The notes beneath the pieces were generated by a model. It made no database searches. It was not told the DNA's origin and saw nothing but the letters and a program-made list of their open reading frames with translations. A stretch of DNA of 64,000 nt from contig JACCIC010000014.1 in the NCBI GenBank assembly GCA_018907035.1, positions 562,501 to 626,500 of the forward strand, read 5' to 3'. Position 1 is the stretch's first letter. Each line of letters begins with the position of its first letter. Below are positions 39,090-50,048 of this stretch, in pieces. Source of the stretch: Sycobia sp. Sy_11 (lineage: Eukaryota; Arthropoda; Insecta; Hymenoptera; Epichrysomallidae). The translations under genes were made by a program, and so were the position numbers.

Positions 39090-42000
39090 TACCGCGACCG
39101 CTTGCGCATCACCAGTGTCGATACTCCACACACCGGCGCGATAAGCGAATACAGCCACCTATGGGAGATCGGTATATACATGCGCGAGCACTTCCGGCAA
39201 GTGGAGTTTAATTAAAACCGACGTATTATCGTCGCATACCCGATGCGCGCACGAGGTCGTATGAAATCTCGTGCGCTCGCGAATTATATTCAGGATGCGG
39301 GTATACAGCAATACAAAATGATGTTCGCATGTTCGCTGTATATATTATATATTATATATAATGACAAAACAGCAAACGCGATATATATTCTAGCTATACA
39401 TTAACTGGTCCAGTAGGGTGAATTTTTCGGCCGATCCAAAACAGTGCGATCGTCGACGCTGTTTATTCTAGAAATACATTTTTCACATCTTCGATGGGGG
39501 CTTTTTCTACCGTTTGGCGGAGCCAGTTGGTGGGTATCCCGTCAAATTTTAAGAAGAAAGGAGTAATAAATGAAATAATGAAAGGAGAAGTTCTGATAAA
39601 TGTAGGCATTAGAAATTCTTAAATCAGGTTATTAGTTGACGTCAGTTTAATGTGTCTTACGATTTTATATGAAATATTTCAATCTGTCTCTCAAGCATGT
39701 AAAAATATTACAAATAAATCAAGCTAAGTATTTTATTATGTTATTAATTATCACACATTTCATTGTGTTCTAAATTACTGAAATGATTACAATAACAATG
39801 TTTTTTTTTTATTTCCCTTGCCAATTGGCTCCGCCAAACGGTAGAAAGACCCTCGCTGAAAGATCTTCGACACTTGTATACTGAAATTGAAATCAAAACA
39901 ATGAAAACAAACAAAAAAAAAAAAAAAAAAAATTAATCTATTCAACAGCATTACATACACCTGTTAATCTTCCGGACAGCGCGTACATTAACTTCGCTAT
40001 CGTTAGCTGGCGTATACGTGTGGTAAGTTAATTAGTGTCATCAATTAGAACGCGACTGCTAGCCGCGTAAAAGTTGCTAGCTTATTATATACACGCGAGC
40101 GCGCGCGTACACGTCTCCCGCGGCAGACCTTACCGACTGACCTGTATTTCAGATGATAATTGCGAGCCCGGGTTTTAGTGCCTCTCCATTATTGCGAAAA
40201 GAAAAAAGACGCGCGTTATGATATACCAGACGCAACGCATTTGTCGCGGCGCGCTCTGACAATAAAATTTCTTAAGGATCTCGCGACGCAAATCCTCTTT
40301 CCGCAATGGCGAGCTATTCGGCATTGATATGAAAAGTTCATTCGGCTGAAGTCCATTATCGTGCGGGATATAACGTTAAATATTTCATCATTTATTAATT
40401 GGCATGAAAAAAACAATGAACGTACGGATACTTTTACATTTTTTTGGCACCGACGTTATTATTATGCACTGGAAATTGCCGTTTTACCGAGTAATTAATT
40501 TCGCGCAAATTATGCGTACTTTATATATAGAATGAAAATTTTCCTTCAATATGGAAAATCATTGCGCTAAATTCGTGATTTATAATCCTTTAAACGTACA
40601 GCTTTACGTCGATATTAATTGATTATTCATAATTTAGAAAATCATTCCATTATTTAACTTAGATACTTGTGTCGTGATATTTTCAAAAATTTATTTTGTT
40701 ATAATAAATTCTATATGTAATTTTTTTTTGTATTAATTAATTACCCGCCTGTAAAATTGTAAGCCCTGGAAAATTGTTTCATTAAAAATTGATTGAATTT
40801 TTTACACATCTATATATTTATGATGAATTTTTAATTAATAATATTTATCACATTGAAAAGTATAAAATAAAATATTTTAAAATTTATGTAATAACGTATT
40901 TTGAAGCATGAGTAATAAAATTAAAAAAATAAAATAAAAGATTTCACGCTCACCAAACATGGCTAATATTGATTAAACTTGAAGTTATATTATATTTTTT
41001 CTCCCTCCATAGTTTTAAATAGGTTAAAGTAAAGCAAAAATCTCTTTGTCGATACTTAGATACTAGCTATAGTAGCAATAAATAATGTTTTTTTTTTACC
41101 AACAACGTTTTTTTTTTTCGTCAACATAAGCGCGACGAGCATTGCTGCTTATAAAGTTTTATTGACAACTTTTTCACAATTACAATAAAATTACATGAGT
41201 AATATATTATACGGAAAATTGTTATATTTGTAAATCGTCCGTACGTTTCGTTTAAGCAATAATCATTCACCGATGGAGATAGACACTTACATAAGTCGGA
41301 AACTTTAATGCGAACCGAGTTGTAAATATTATAGTAATTCAAGGTGTACACAAGTTTAGCTCCCATGCGCTTCTAAATGAAAGGTAATAAGGAGTAGAAG
41401 ATGATCATAAATCATATGTTAGCTAATTAATCCCTATATATAACAATGGAGTAGTCGCACACGTAACTTAATATTTTGAATGCTCTTAATATAAAGAAAA
41501 ACAAACAGAATTATTTAGCGTGTAAATACAATAATTTTCATGTGTATTTATTTTGTACACAATTATTTCAGATATTAATCTTTTTTTTATAATTAGCTTC
41601 TTATGCTTTTCCAATCAAACTCGACATTTTTTTCGACAAACGCTTAAAGATATTCACTATATATTTTTCTTTGTTGCAGGTTCAGTTATAGAGGCTTTTA
41701 TTAATCGCCATATGGTTTTTCCAATGAAATTGACAGCAAGAGGAGTTCGGGTACGAAGGTCCCGTATCTACGAGGGATTTTGTCGGGTAATGATCAATTT
41801 TTACTTTAAAGCTTTTAAGTTATTTTGTTCATGCAACGAATTTATCATGTGTAAAATTCCGAATTGTTTGGGTGATTGAACTTGTGAAAATCGCAATGCA
41901 GAAATTTTGATCAAACGCCAGCGGTTCTCTAAATTCTGTTATGAAATTACGTAATTTTATCACTATAGGATCAAATTGTTTCTTACAGGTAATAGCGCGA

Positions 42001-43024
42001 TCGTCATCGTATATTATTTTTTCTTCGAATCGGTAAGCGACAAATTGTTACTGTCTGATTTTTTCCAATCATTCAGTGCAATGTTGAAATTAAGCTTGCT
42101 TGATTATTACCAGACACCTCGTCCCTCTACGAAAGGAATACGAAAGATTTTCTGAAATTCATTCCTTGCCCACGCAAAGCCTAAATTTTTCGCACATTGG
42201 AATTATTTAAATTAAATTTTACAAAACGCGAGATTGGATAGTTCTATTTCTTATGCTAGAAAAGATTACATAAAATGTACAATAATATCATGTTTTAACG
42301 GAAAAAGATCTCTATTTTTAATAATTAATTCGTCATTCCCAAAAAAAAAGAAATAAAAAAAGATAATACAAATACACACTAAAGTACCTAGGAAAATTCA
42401 CTTATTCACTGAATGTATAGGAAGTACTGAAAATAACGTCGATATCACCTGTACATGAAAAATGCATTTAGTTCTGTCTGTAATAATATCTTCTTGGATA
42501 TAAGCGCCTGTTTTTATTCACGGAGGTTAACGTTCAAAAAGCGCAACTCTCCCGCCCAGCGATAAACAAGTTACAAACTCGCCGTGATTGCTGAAATAAT
42601 CAACGCGTAGAAGTAGTGAAAAAGATCCAATTCGGTTCATCCGTGCTAAAGTTGCGCTTAATTTGAAGAATTCCTCGCAAATCCGACGTAATGAAATTGC
42701 TCGATCGATCGAGAATAAAGTCAACATACCGACATAAGCGAGTTAAAAAAAAAACAAAAAAAAACAAAAAAAAAATAAAAACAATTACGGCAACAATCGT
42801 AAACAATGGCGCGTGACTCACCTCCATCGTCTGCGAGTGATGCAGGCCCTTGATCGCGAGCAGGGCCGACTGCTTGCTGGCGAAGGTGACGAAGGCGCAG
42901 CCCTTGCTCTGGCCGTTCTCCCTCAGCACCGAGCACTCCTCGATCTCGCCGTAAACGTCGAACATGTTCCTCACGTCGTTCTCCGAGTACTTCTTCGACA
43001 GCATGCCCACGAACAGCTTGCGAT
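22222..43024 (-). CDS. bru1: Bruno/CELF family RNA-binding protein (bruno 1/arrest-like), 3' eight coding exons
   Basis: Reading on the minus strand, coding exons are 43024-42822, 31808-31677, 29820-29547, 27971-27879, 27259-27230, 23962-23840, 22696-22466 and 22349-22222. Phases match at every junction, giving about 403 residues plus a split first codon. RRM2 has RNP2 LFVGML and RNP1 KGCAFVTF. The conserved linker start reads [20 protein letters not shown], followed by QANLWNIAG and an Ala/Gln/Ser-rich linker with [11 protein letters not shown]3 has RNP2 LFIYHL and RNP1 KCFGFVSY, ending [23 protein letters not shown] proteins bind UGU/GU-rich RNA and control translation (Drosophila Bruno represses oskar), mRNA stability and splicing. 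[18 protein letters not shown] and QANLWN recall fly Bruno 1; bruno 2 is possible. RRM1 is outside the window. Confidence 0.93.
22466..22696 (-). CDS. bru1: bruno exon: most of RRM3
   Basis: Minus-strand acceptor TTCCAG precedes 22696 and donor GTGGGT follows 22466. It encodes [20 protein letters not shown], then [20 protein letters not shown], the RRM3 body [20 protein letters not shown] and KKSKCF. RNP2 is LFIYHL; RNP1 is completed by the next exon. Confidence 0.95.
22697..23839 (-). other. bruno intron before the RRM3 exon
   Basis: AT-rich intron. A GC dinucleotide run near 23803-23819 lies just downstream of the preceding exon's donor. A G11 run lies at about 23490. No conserved coding sequence was seen. 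Confidence 0.8.
23840..23962 (-). CDS. bru1: bruno exon: linker before RRM3
   Basis: Minus-strand acceptor TTTCAG precedes 23962 and donor GTAAAT follows 23840. It encodes [40 protein letters not shown]. The last part matches the CELF motif ALTQAYSGIQQYA. 123 nt, phase 1 at both ends. Confidence 0.93.
24036..24081. repeat. (TA)n microsatellite in bruno intron
   Basis: About 23 TA units, 75-120 nt upstream (in transcript order) of the exon at 23962-23840. Confidence 0.95.
24877..24927. repeat. (TA)n microsatellite
   Basis: About 25 TA units in the intron before the exon at 23962. Confidence 0.95.
26210..26416. repeat. Long imperfect (GA)n tract
   Basis: About 200 bp of GA units interrupted mainly by GAATGA. 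The transcribed strand for bruno reads CU-rich. Confidence 0.93.
26850..27048. repeat. Paired (TA)n arrays
   Basis: Two long TA arrays at about 26850-26904 and 26981-27048, separated by about 75 bp of unique sequence, 180 nt downstream in transcript order of the 30-nt microexon. The arrays are self-complementary and could pair as RNA. Confidence 0.93.
27230..27259 (-). CDS. bru1: bruno 30-nt microexon
   Basis: Minus-strand acceptor TTACAG precedes 27259 and donor GTATGT follows 27230. Exactly 30 nt, phase 1 at both ends, encoding LSGLANSSA between flanking split codons. Inclusion or skipping preserves frame. The call rests on tight splice signals and linker-like composition (Ser/Gly/Leu/Ala). 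Confidence 0.75.
27363..27398. repeat. (TTTG)n microsatellite
   Basis: About eight tetranucleotide units; a shorter one lies near 22151-22182 just after the bruno stop. Confidence 0.9.
27879..27971 (-). CDS. bru1: bruno exon: linker, with internal alternative donor
   Basis: Acceptor TTTTAG precedes 27971 on the minus strand and donor GTGAGT follows 27879. It encodes [19 protein letters not shown] and [11 protein letters not shown]; the MQNLxxLAAMT core resembles fly Bruno's VQNLAAIAAMT from memory. An internal donor GTGGGA after 27912 would drop 11 residues and keep the same phase. It enters and leaves in phase 1. Confidence 0.88.
27972..29546 (-). other. bruno intron, no additional exon seen
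   Basis: Mixed-composition intron without recognisable conserved coding sequence or strong repeats beyond a short (TA)n near 28323 and an A-run near 29440. Confidence 0.7.
29547..29820 (-). CDS. bru1: bruno exon: Ala/Gln/Pro-rich linker, tandem donors
   Basis: Begins AGC GAG ([13 protein letters not shown]) after CAG at 29823-29821. It encodes [12 protein letters not shown], an Ala/Pro-rich stretch and [21 protein letters not shown]-rich. The proximal donor GTGAGT lies directly after 29547. A second GTGAGT after 29538 would add GEY in frame. The acceptor lacks an adjacent pyrimidine tract, but a TC-rich tract lies 40-70 nt upstream with no intervening AG. Confidence 0.88.
29821..31676 (-). 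other. bruno intron, AT-rich
   Basis: AT-rich intron with an (ATT)n array at about 31249-31315 and two short (TA)n runs near 31480 and 31521. No exon supported. Confidence 0.75.
31249..31315. repeat. (ATT)n microsatellite
   Basis: About 20 ATT units in a bruno intron. Confidence 0.94.
31677..31808 (-). CDS. bru1: bruno exon: end of RRM2 and start of linker
   Basis: Acceptor TTTCAG lies just above 31808 on the minus strand; donor GTGAGT follows 31677. It encodes [34 protein letters not shown] and [10 protein letters not shown]: 44 codons, phase 0 at both ends. It is separated from the RRM2 exon by an 11-kb intron. Confidence 0.95.
33271..33317. repeat. (TA)n microsatellite
   Basis: About 23 TA units at the left edge of the GC-rich intronic block. 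Confidence 0.95.
33619..33698. repeat. Long pure (GA)n microsatellite
   Basis: About 38 GA units, essentially uninterrupted. Confidence 0.95.
33916..33956. repeat. (TA)n microsatellite after a CA run
   Basis: About 20 TA units directly after a short CA run. Confidence 0.93.
37322..37386. repeat. (TA)n microsatellite
   Basis: About 30 TA units; a CA run follows at 37482-37501. Confidence 0.95.
39504..39847. mobile_element. MITE-like inverted-repeat element
   Basis: A 27-nt sequence at 39504-39530 recurs as its reverse complement at 39821-39847 with one mismatch; the shared core includes TACCGTTTGGCGGAGCCA. Weaker similarity extends outward through a G-rich segment. The interior, about 290 bp, is AT-rich and non-coding. 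Both flanks contain ATCTTCGA (39488-39495 and 39863-39870), which could be an 8-bp target duplication, but it does not abut the inverted ends symmetrically. This fits a small non-autonomous DNA transposon; the family is unknown. Confidence 0.55.
41680..41786 (+). other. Unassigned exon-like block on the plus strand
   Basis: A 107-nt block preceded by a strong acceptor (TTTTTCTTTGTTGCAG, ending 41679) and followed by GTAATG. Its open frame reads [20 protein letters not shown], then [15 protein letters not shown], which looks more protein-like than the surrounding AT-rich sequence. I do not recognise the family. It lies antisense within a bruno intron and no partner exon was found. It may be a fragment of a mobile element, a nested gene, or chance. 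Confidence 0.25.
42822..43024 (-). CDS. bru1: bruno exon: RRM2
   Basis: On the minus strand the acceptor is TTGCAG (43030-43025) and the donor is GTGAGT from 42821 down. It encodes (D)[19 protein letters not shown], then [19 protein letters not shown] and ends SQTME. It enters in phase 1 and ends in phase 0, joining [10 protein letters not shown] of the next exon exactly as in CELF proteins. Confidence 0.95.
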
Positions 43025-43365
43025 CTGCAACGTGCGAGGAGAGGGGGGAGGGGGTGGTTAGAAAAGAGCGTTAGCACTGCCTTGCGTACATATGTTATAA
43101 TAGATCCGCGCGCGTATATGCGTCTATCCTTAAATATTTACGCGGAATGCTGAAGAGTCTAGCCGATAGTTGAAGGGACGCGGCGCTCCGTACGTCGTCC
43201 TTTCCGCTCGGGCATGCGCGTGCGCATCTACTACTTATGCACGTGTTTATGCACGTATATTATCCACGCATAAACTTTGTAAAGAGCGAGGAGCTATTCA
43301 TTGCGCAATGGGGGCGACGTGTATCTGCGGCTCGCTGCCGTTTCTATGCGCGGGCGCGCGCCATG

Positions 43366-43369
<4 letters not shown>

Positions 43370-43410
<41 letters not shown>

Positions 43411-43411
43411 G
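43370..43411. repeat. (TA)n microsatellite
   Basis: TA array with flanking imperfect units, about 350 bp upstream of the bruno RRM2 exon in transcript order. Confidence 0.92.
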
Positions 43412-45285
43412 CGGGTCCCTGCTGCGCTAATACATTGTCATTATATATGTATATATTGCAAGGATTACGTAAAATCTCGCCGGATCGCGCGGGGCGTCTC
43501 GGGCGGCGCGGGTCTCGATTGTGCAACAGGCGAAGCTGCAAGATGAGAGAGGGAGCCTGAGGAGGTGGAGAAAAAATCTTCTAGATTCGAAATGGATGTC
43601 TGCGCGGTGGTGAGGTTCGATGTATATTCTCTCTCACTCTCTCTCTCTCTCTCTCACTCCCTCCCTTGCACGAGCAATGCATGCGCAGAAACTCGTGGGA
43701 AGCCGTCAGCGGGAATCGTTTTCTGCTCATATACGTGTACATAATAGTCGTGCTTATATATATCTACGATCGTATTATATACTTATTAGCTGAATTATAT
43801 GCTCGTGAGCTCGTTCCATTTCATTATATCGTCCTGTACGGTATCGTGCTTCGATTCAAGAAGTTCGAGGGAAGTGGGGTCAAAAAAAAAAAAAAAAATC
43901 GGTCATATGTTCGAGTTTGTGAGTTCACAATCGTATCGTGAATTGTCCACGCTGGGTATTAAAATCCTCCGAGCTCGCCGACATATAGTTTTCCACTTTC
44001 CATCCACTTCTCGGAGGCAGCTCCTTTATTAAACGTAAAAACGGACAAAAAAATTCCTAGTAAAAATTATACGTTATAAGCAAAAATTTAAAATGTTACC
44101 ATAAATCTAATTGAATTAATTTTTACAGTCTGTGCTCAAATTGCTGGATAGTATTGCAATTCTTGCTAGAAAATTTTTCTCCGTCTGCTCAGTCGACAGT
44201 TGGGTTTTATCGAACTAAACGTCGATTTAACAATTCATCAACTAAAATTACAAAATGACTTTCAGCGCAGAACGAAAAATATTCAACATACTACGCGGTA
44301 GACTTACTGAGCCCTAAATTGTAAAAAATCGACGAACTGCATAAGTACAATTTTTGATATATAATATCGAGAGTTAGCAACAGAAGAAACGTAACGTGTA
44401 TTCTCTGCCAGGCTGAATTTTATAAAAATTGGAACGACCCTCTTAAAGAAATTAATTCCACCGAATTTCCAAGTCAAGCAGATGCTACATATAATAGCAG
44501 GTTTTCGTATTTCGTTGAAATATAGCTGAATAATAATATACGTAATTCACTACCCCTTATAAATCATCTATACTATTACACGTAATTTTTGTAAGGCTTT
44601 TATTTTATTTTCTATAGAACTGTCAGATTGAACCTGATTACGAAAATTCTGTAATTTCAACAGTTACAGTTAGAAAATGCTTTTTTTAAATTAACCACCA
44701 TCTATTTATAACGGATGGTATTATGTTAGTGATATTATATAGATTTTTTTAATCAACATGTAACAAACATCTAGAATTATAAAAAAAATACAAACTGTTA
44801 TAACTAGATACGTTGATTGTGTAAAATAAAATTTAGTAGATTGAAACGAATTTTTTTTTCATAAATTCAAAGTTTTCTATGAAAACTCCGCAATTTCAAA
44901 TTACGAAGCCCTTCAAACTTTAGCTTTATCAGAATTTAAAGAAATTCCATTATCGAATAGACTTTTTTCGACAATTTTTCGTTCCCCCGTCCACCATTCT
45001 GTTCCCCTCCTCAATTCGGTCGGAATTGCGCGGTGATAGTTTGTGCGAAACGATTGAATATTTTTTTGGAGCTCAATCTTTAATAAATGTCGGGGGCATA
45101 AATTAAAAGCAGATTCTATATAAAGCGAGTACTGTTAAATCAAACGTTCGCAAACGATTTGCAAGTTTTAATGCGTCTAATTAATCAAATGCTTCAGTAA
45201 GTAATACGGAAGCTTTTTTTTACGATTTCACGATTCATTAAAGGAGATTTATTGTTGCGCTAAATTACAAATGTATTGACCATTT

Positions 45286-45289
<4 letters not shown>

Positions 45290-45331
<42 letters not shown>
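45290..45331. repeat. (TA)n microsatellite
   Basis: About 20 TA units in AT-rich intron. Confidence 0.95.
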
Positions 45332-45334
<3 letters not shown>

Positions 45335-46027
45335 TGTGTAAATAAAAAAAAATACTTAAATTTACTTCAAACGAAATTCGTCGATAGTATAAGTTTGTTC
45401 TATAAAATTAATTGAACTTAAAGATATCAATCATTGAATAATTTGACCGTTTTTGGTCAAAAAACTGAACTTTCTAAATTTCAGTACCCGAGTTAATAAG
45501 GATTGGCGCACAATTTCTTTCTCTTCATTTTATCAATGCTTCAGATAATGAATATTACGTATGAAAAAATATAAGTATCACGGTTTATTTAATTTATAAC
45601 TATTTATCATGTTAAATAAATTAAAGCATGAAATTGACATTACCAACAGTCTCCATTGACTGTACATGATATTTTGCTACGCGACAAAAAGTCGAATCGT
45701 ACCTATAATATAAGCAAAAGCAAAAGTAGCACTTCCATCTTAAATTATCGAACGATTCAATTTCTCCGCTCCAATTATGTGCAAAGCGACGATCTACGAA
45801 GAATCTAAGGAAAGTGACTTGATCAATAAGCAAGAGAGTTTTTACTTCGTGGGCAATTTTTTCTTCTCCTTTTTATATTTGCTAAGCCCCCCCCCCCTAC
45901 GTCGCCACAAACGTATATACTATATATACATAATCTTACGTACGAAATGGCGCTTTGGTGCGGGCTTTTTGACATCGCGGTTACTAGATCGTTCTTGAAG
46001 AAGGCACTCAGGCGAGGCATTCGTGGA

Positions 46028-46028
<1 letters not shown>

Positions 46029-46078
<50 letters not shown>

Positions 46079-46092
46079 CATATATATATACC
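46029..46092. repeat. (TA)n microsatellite with ACATAC tail
   Basis: About 22 TA units followed by ACATACA and a second short TA run. Confidence 0.92.
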
Positions 46093-46285
46093 CACAGGAA
46101 GAAGAAGAGATAGTCCAATATTTGTTTAGGCCTCTAAGTAAAGAAAAAAATCCACGGCACGTGGTCTCTTTCTCTCTTCCTCTCTGTCTCCCTTTCTCTC
46201 TCCCCAAAGCAGCTTATGTAAATTTTCATTTTCCGAATATAATGTGGCGCGTGCATAGCCAAGGAAGAAAAAAGGGATGCGGTAG

Positions 46286-46286
<1 letters not shown>

Positions 46287-46327
<41 letters not shown>

Positions 46328-46504
46328 AAGGAAAATGCACATAACTTCATCTATGTATACACCCAGCGTAATATAAAAAAGCGAATTGGAGAGAGACGAG
46401 AAAAAGCAGTAGGCGGCAAAGAGTAAAGTAAAAGCAAAATCGAGAGTAAAGGAGAGTTTATATTGTACCACGCTAATGTGATTAGACGTTCAACTAGAAA
46501 GAGT

Positions 46505-46574
<70 letters not shown>
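46287..46574. repeat. Two (GA)n arrays
   Basis: GA arrays at about 46287-46323 and 46507-46574; the second has more than 30 units. Confidence 0.93.
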
Positions 46575-46580
<6 letters not shown>

Positions 46581-46777
46581 AAGAGTGAGAGAGACCAAAA
46601 TGAAAAATATATCTACAATAAAAAAACATAAAAAGACCATGTAAATTGTATGAGGGAGGTCTCCTCTCTTCTTTCTCTCGTAAATTCATTAAGCTCATTT
46701 AATGAACGACACCGGGGAAGGGAACAATTTAGCGCGTCGGCCGTCGTGCAAAAAAGCGCAACTACGCTACTGCTGCT

Positions 46778-46781
<4 letters not shown>

Positions 46782-46828
<47 letters not shown>
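46782..46828. repeat. (TA)n microsatellite
   Basis: About 23 TA units, followed within 60 bp by GC and CA dinucleotide runs (46876-46906). Confidence 0.94.
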
Positions 46829-46832
<4 letters not shown>

Positions 46833-47066
46833 CTGCTTCGATAATATCGCCTATGGAAATTCGCTCACACGCTCGTGCGCGCGCGCGCGCACACACACAC
46901 ACACATACACGTGCACGAGTATTCACACAGACACATGACCGAGTGAAAATACGCATACAGTGCCCGGCGCCGATCGAAAAGGGGATGATGGCACGCGGAC
47001 GAAAAGGAGCAACGGCAGCGGCAGCAGCACCTATACAAAGATCTCGAAGCCCTATCGACGCTCGGA

Positions 47067-47070
<4 letters not shown>

Positions 47071-47119
<49 letters not shown>

Positions 47120-47242
47120 CAACCCTGGGTTTAATTAATTTTCTCTGCCCTATACAGCGGAAGCCTCTGTCAGAGAGCCCGATCTAGCCGCGAGCGAGCC
47201 GATACGGCGCTCAGATCAGATTTCTCTGAGAATAGCCGAAGA

Positions 47243-47294
<52 letters not shown>
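47071..47294. repeat. (CT)n followed by (GA)n in opposite orientation
   Basis: A (CT)n array at about 47071-47116 and a (GA)n array at about 47245-47294. They are reverse complements, so this stretch can fold as a hairpin with a loop of about 130 nt. Confidence 0.9.
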
Positions 47295-47295
<1 letters not shown>

Positions 47296-49013
47296 GGGTA
47301 GAGGGGAAAGAGAGATGGTGAGCGACGCAGATGAAAAAATTTTCAACCCCTGCCTCTAACTACCTCCCCTATCTGCCCACGCCGCGGATCGTCCGTCAGT
47401 CGATATGTTGGTGGTTCGGTGTGTTGCAAACCTCGCGCACAGACATGAGAGAGGGTGAGAGGGAGGGGGGAGGCAGCTGCCTGACCGATTCTCTCGCGCT
47501 ATTCAATTTCCTGCGAAGGATTCGGGAGTGGAGGGCGGGTGGGAAAAAAATTTAGGGGAGAGGCGAGAGTGAGAGGGTAGAGAGAGAGAGAGAGAGAGAC
47601 AGAAAGGGAGGGTAAATCTCGCGGTATCGATGGGTTTATTAATAAAGACGGGGGTAGGGGGCAGCGAGTAGCGGAGAAATTGTAATTGGCTACTCGATAC
47701 CGAAAACTATACATATATATCTACACACACGCGCGCGCGCGCGCACACGCACGCGCGAGTATTGGCTGAATTCCGTTTCGTTGAGCGGATGAAATTATCC
47801 CGTATCGTTGAGCGAAATATGGCATTGAGCCGACGACGTCGAGACGTCCACGGGAAATTTTCCATTTCGATTTTGCGTAGTCGGAAAGTCAACCTGATAA
47901 ATAAAACGTTTTTGCGATAGGCCGCGGCGAAACTTGGTTAAATTCAATTAAAAGCGCGTGCGAATTATACGCGTTTGATTAAAAATCTATTTGGATAATG
48001 CAACTTTTTTGCTTGACGCAGGGAAAAAAAATTCGTTTCAAATTTTTATGCATAGGTATATCATGTCGATTCAAAGAAAACCCCTGATCCAGTACTATTT
48101 GTATAAACTTTAAATTCCAAAAATTTTCCTCGTTCGAATAATTTATATTTTATCTTCATTTATTTTTTCGAATTATCGAAAATCTCAAATATCGTTAAAT
48201 AGCTCGCGTATTTAAGGCACTAATGAGATTTAAAACCAAGCCCACTGATTGGCGGAATTGTTGCATATAGTTTCTGATAAATTGATTAAATCTGAGGATT
48301 ATTAAACATTTTTCAAAATTATCATTTTTCATTTATTATGATTTTTCTCGATCTGTCTTCTTTAAAGGACAAATTGCTTTGGACATCATTCGTTGTTACA
48401 GCACAGTACTGAATGCACGACGGAGTGTAAACCGACCGTATAGACGCCCAGGTAGCGTAGCATGGACAACTCATCTTTATCCGCGTCATTTGACTTTTCG
48501 GCTATTCCGTACTCTGTTCCGCATTCAAACTTGTCCCACTCGGTCGAGGACCAATGGCAACTTTTCGCTATTCCAGCACCAACCGAAGATTTGAAAAAAA
48601 AAAAAAAAAAAATAGATCCAGACTAGATCCAGACACCGCTCGGCCAAGAGACCTTGCCCCGAATAACATCGAAACACGTACTTCCGCGTTTACGCCGATA
48701 ATCCACGTTATGGCGAATTTGCATTCGCCCAAAGCCCTCTTTGCTTCGATGGAAGAGAATCGTTGTGCGCTTTTTTTTTTTTTTAATCCTCGCCGTCGCT
48801 TCGTCCTCGGGCGCTACCGCGAGCGGGCGCCATATCTCTCGCGAAATCTCCAGCTCCGCGAGGGAATGAATTTCGCCGGCTCGAGTCGACGGGCGGGCGA
48901 CGACGAGGGGGCATTAAAAGTCACTCGTCGGAGGAAGCCGAGGTCCCCCTCACCCTTCATCTTCTTCTTTTTTTTCCGTTCTCGGTTTATCTTTAGCCGG
49001 AGTCGTTCTTTCG

Positions 49014-49047
<34 letters not shown>

Positions 49048-49232
49048 TTGTCGTCGTGCGTGTAGAACAACCGAACTAATACTGTCGCGTGTGTAATACA
49101 AAGCCCCGGAAATTTTCTGACGCTACGCGCGTTTAGTCGCGGGCGCTTCAACGTCCCGCAACGGGGAGAAATATTGACGGCTCGAGTGAGGAGGAAAGAA
49201 AACACGCCGGAGATTTAAGGTAAACGTGTTTG

Positions 49233-49236
<4 letters not shown>

Positions 49237-49318
<82 letters not shown>
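49237..49318. repeat. Compound (TA)n-(GA)n microsatellite
   Basis: About 20 TA units joined directly to about 20 GA units. Confidence 0.94.
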
Positions 49319-49323
<5 letters not shown>

Positions 49324-49991
49324 AGAGAGAGTGGGAGGGAGAACGAGGCAAGAAGGGGGGAAAAAGCCCGATACCCGAGCTGCTCAGGCCACGGCCGGGT
49401 TCTTCCTGGCGCACTTTTCCAAAGTAAACATAGTTCGATGCGCTTTACTTTCTTTTTTAAAGCGGTCCCGGCACGGACGCCATGTTTGCCCGCTTCCTCG
49501 ATTTGCGTAGTACCCGCGCGGCTTGACTTTTTATACAACCGAAATTTTCGATATGTATATCCTCCCCTTATCTTTTTTGGCTCCCGCGGGCGACTATCCT
49601 CGTTGAAACGTCCTCTGTACACACATATCGATATTCTCTGAAGTGGAAATCGTTTCACGGTTTTGAGACAGTCGTGTAGACGACAAGTTTTACTGGTCAA
49701 TTAATGAGCATTTCACTGTTCGCCCGATGTGATTTCAATTCGAACTGTCTACACAGTGGAATATTTAGTAGTTTATTAGTAAAAATTTCACTGTATTAAA
49801 ACAGTTGGGCGATTTTCAATGATTCAACTTTCAAAGAGTGTCAATAGTGTGATAGCAGAGTGTAATAGCCTCCAATAGGAAGAACTAGCGAATGTTTAAT
49901 GCATTTACCATATTTTAAAAAAGTTTTGGAAAGCTGACCAGTCTGTGACAATTAGCTTTGGTGACAAATGCGTCATGCTCTACGGATATCC

Positions 49992-49993
<2 letters not shown>

Positions 49994-50046
<53 letters not shown>
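49994..50046. repeat. (TA)n microsatellite
   Basis: About 26 TA units. Confidence 0.95.

Positions 50047-50048
<2 letters not shown>

Larger units (their letters stand above)
31809..42821 (-). other. 11-kb bruno intron between RRM2 and linker exons
   Basis: Large intron. From about 33.3 to 36.2 kb it is markedly GC-rich, with G/C homopolymer runs. From 36.3 to 42.8 kb it is AT-rich. It holds (TA)n at 33271-33317, 33916-33956 and 37322-37386, (GA)n at 33619-33698, CA runs near 32756-32781 and 37482-37501, an inverted-repeat element near 39.5-39.85 kb, and one exon-like block on the opposite strand at 41680-41786. Confidence 0.75.

Noticed and set aside
48554..49096. Plus-strand 180-aa open frame
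   Set aside because: Low-complexity translation of A- and T-runs and GC-rich intron; no recognisable domain.
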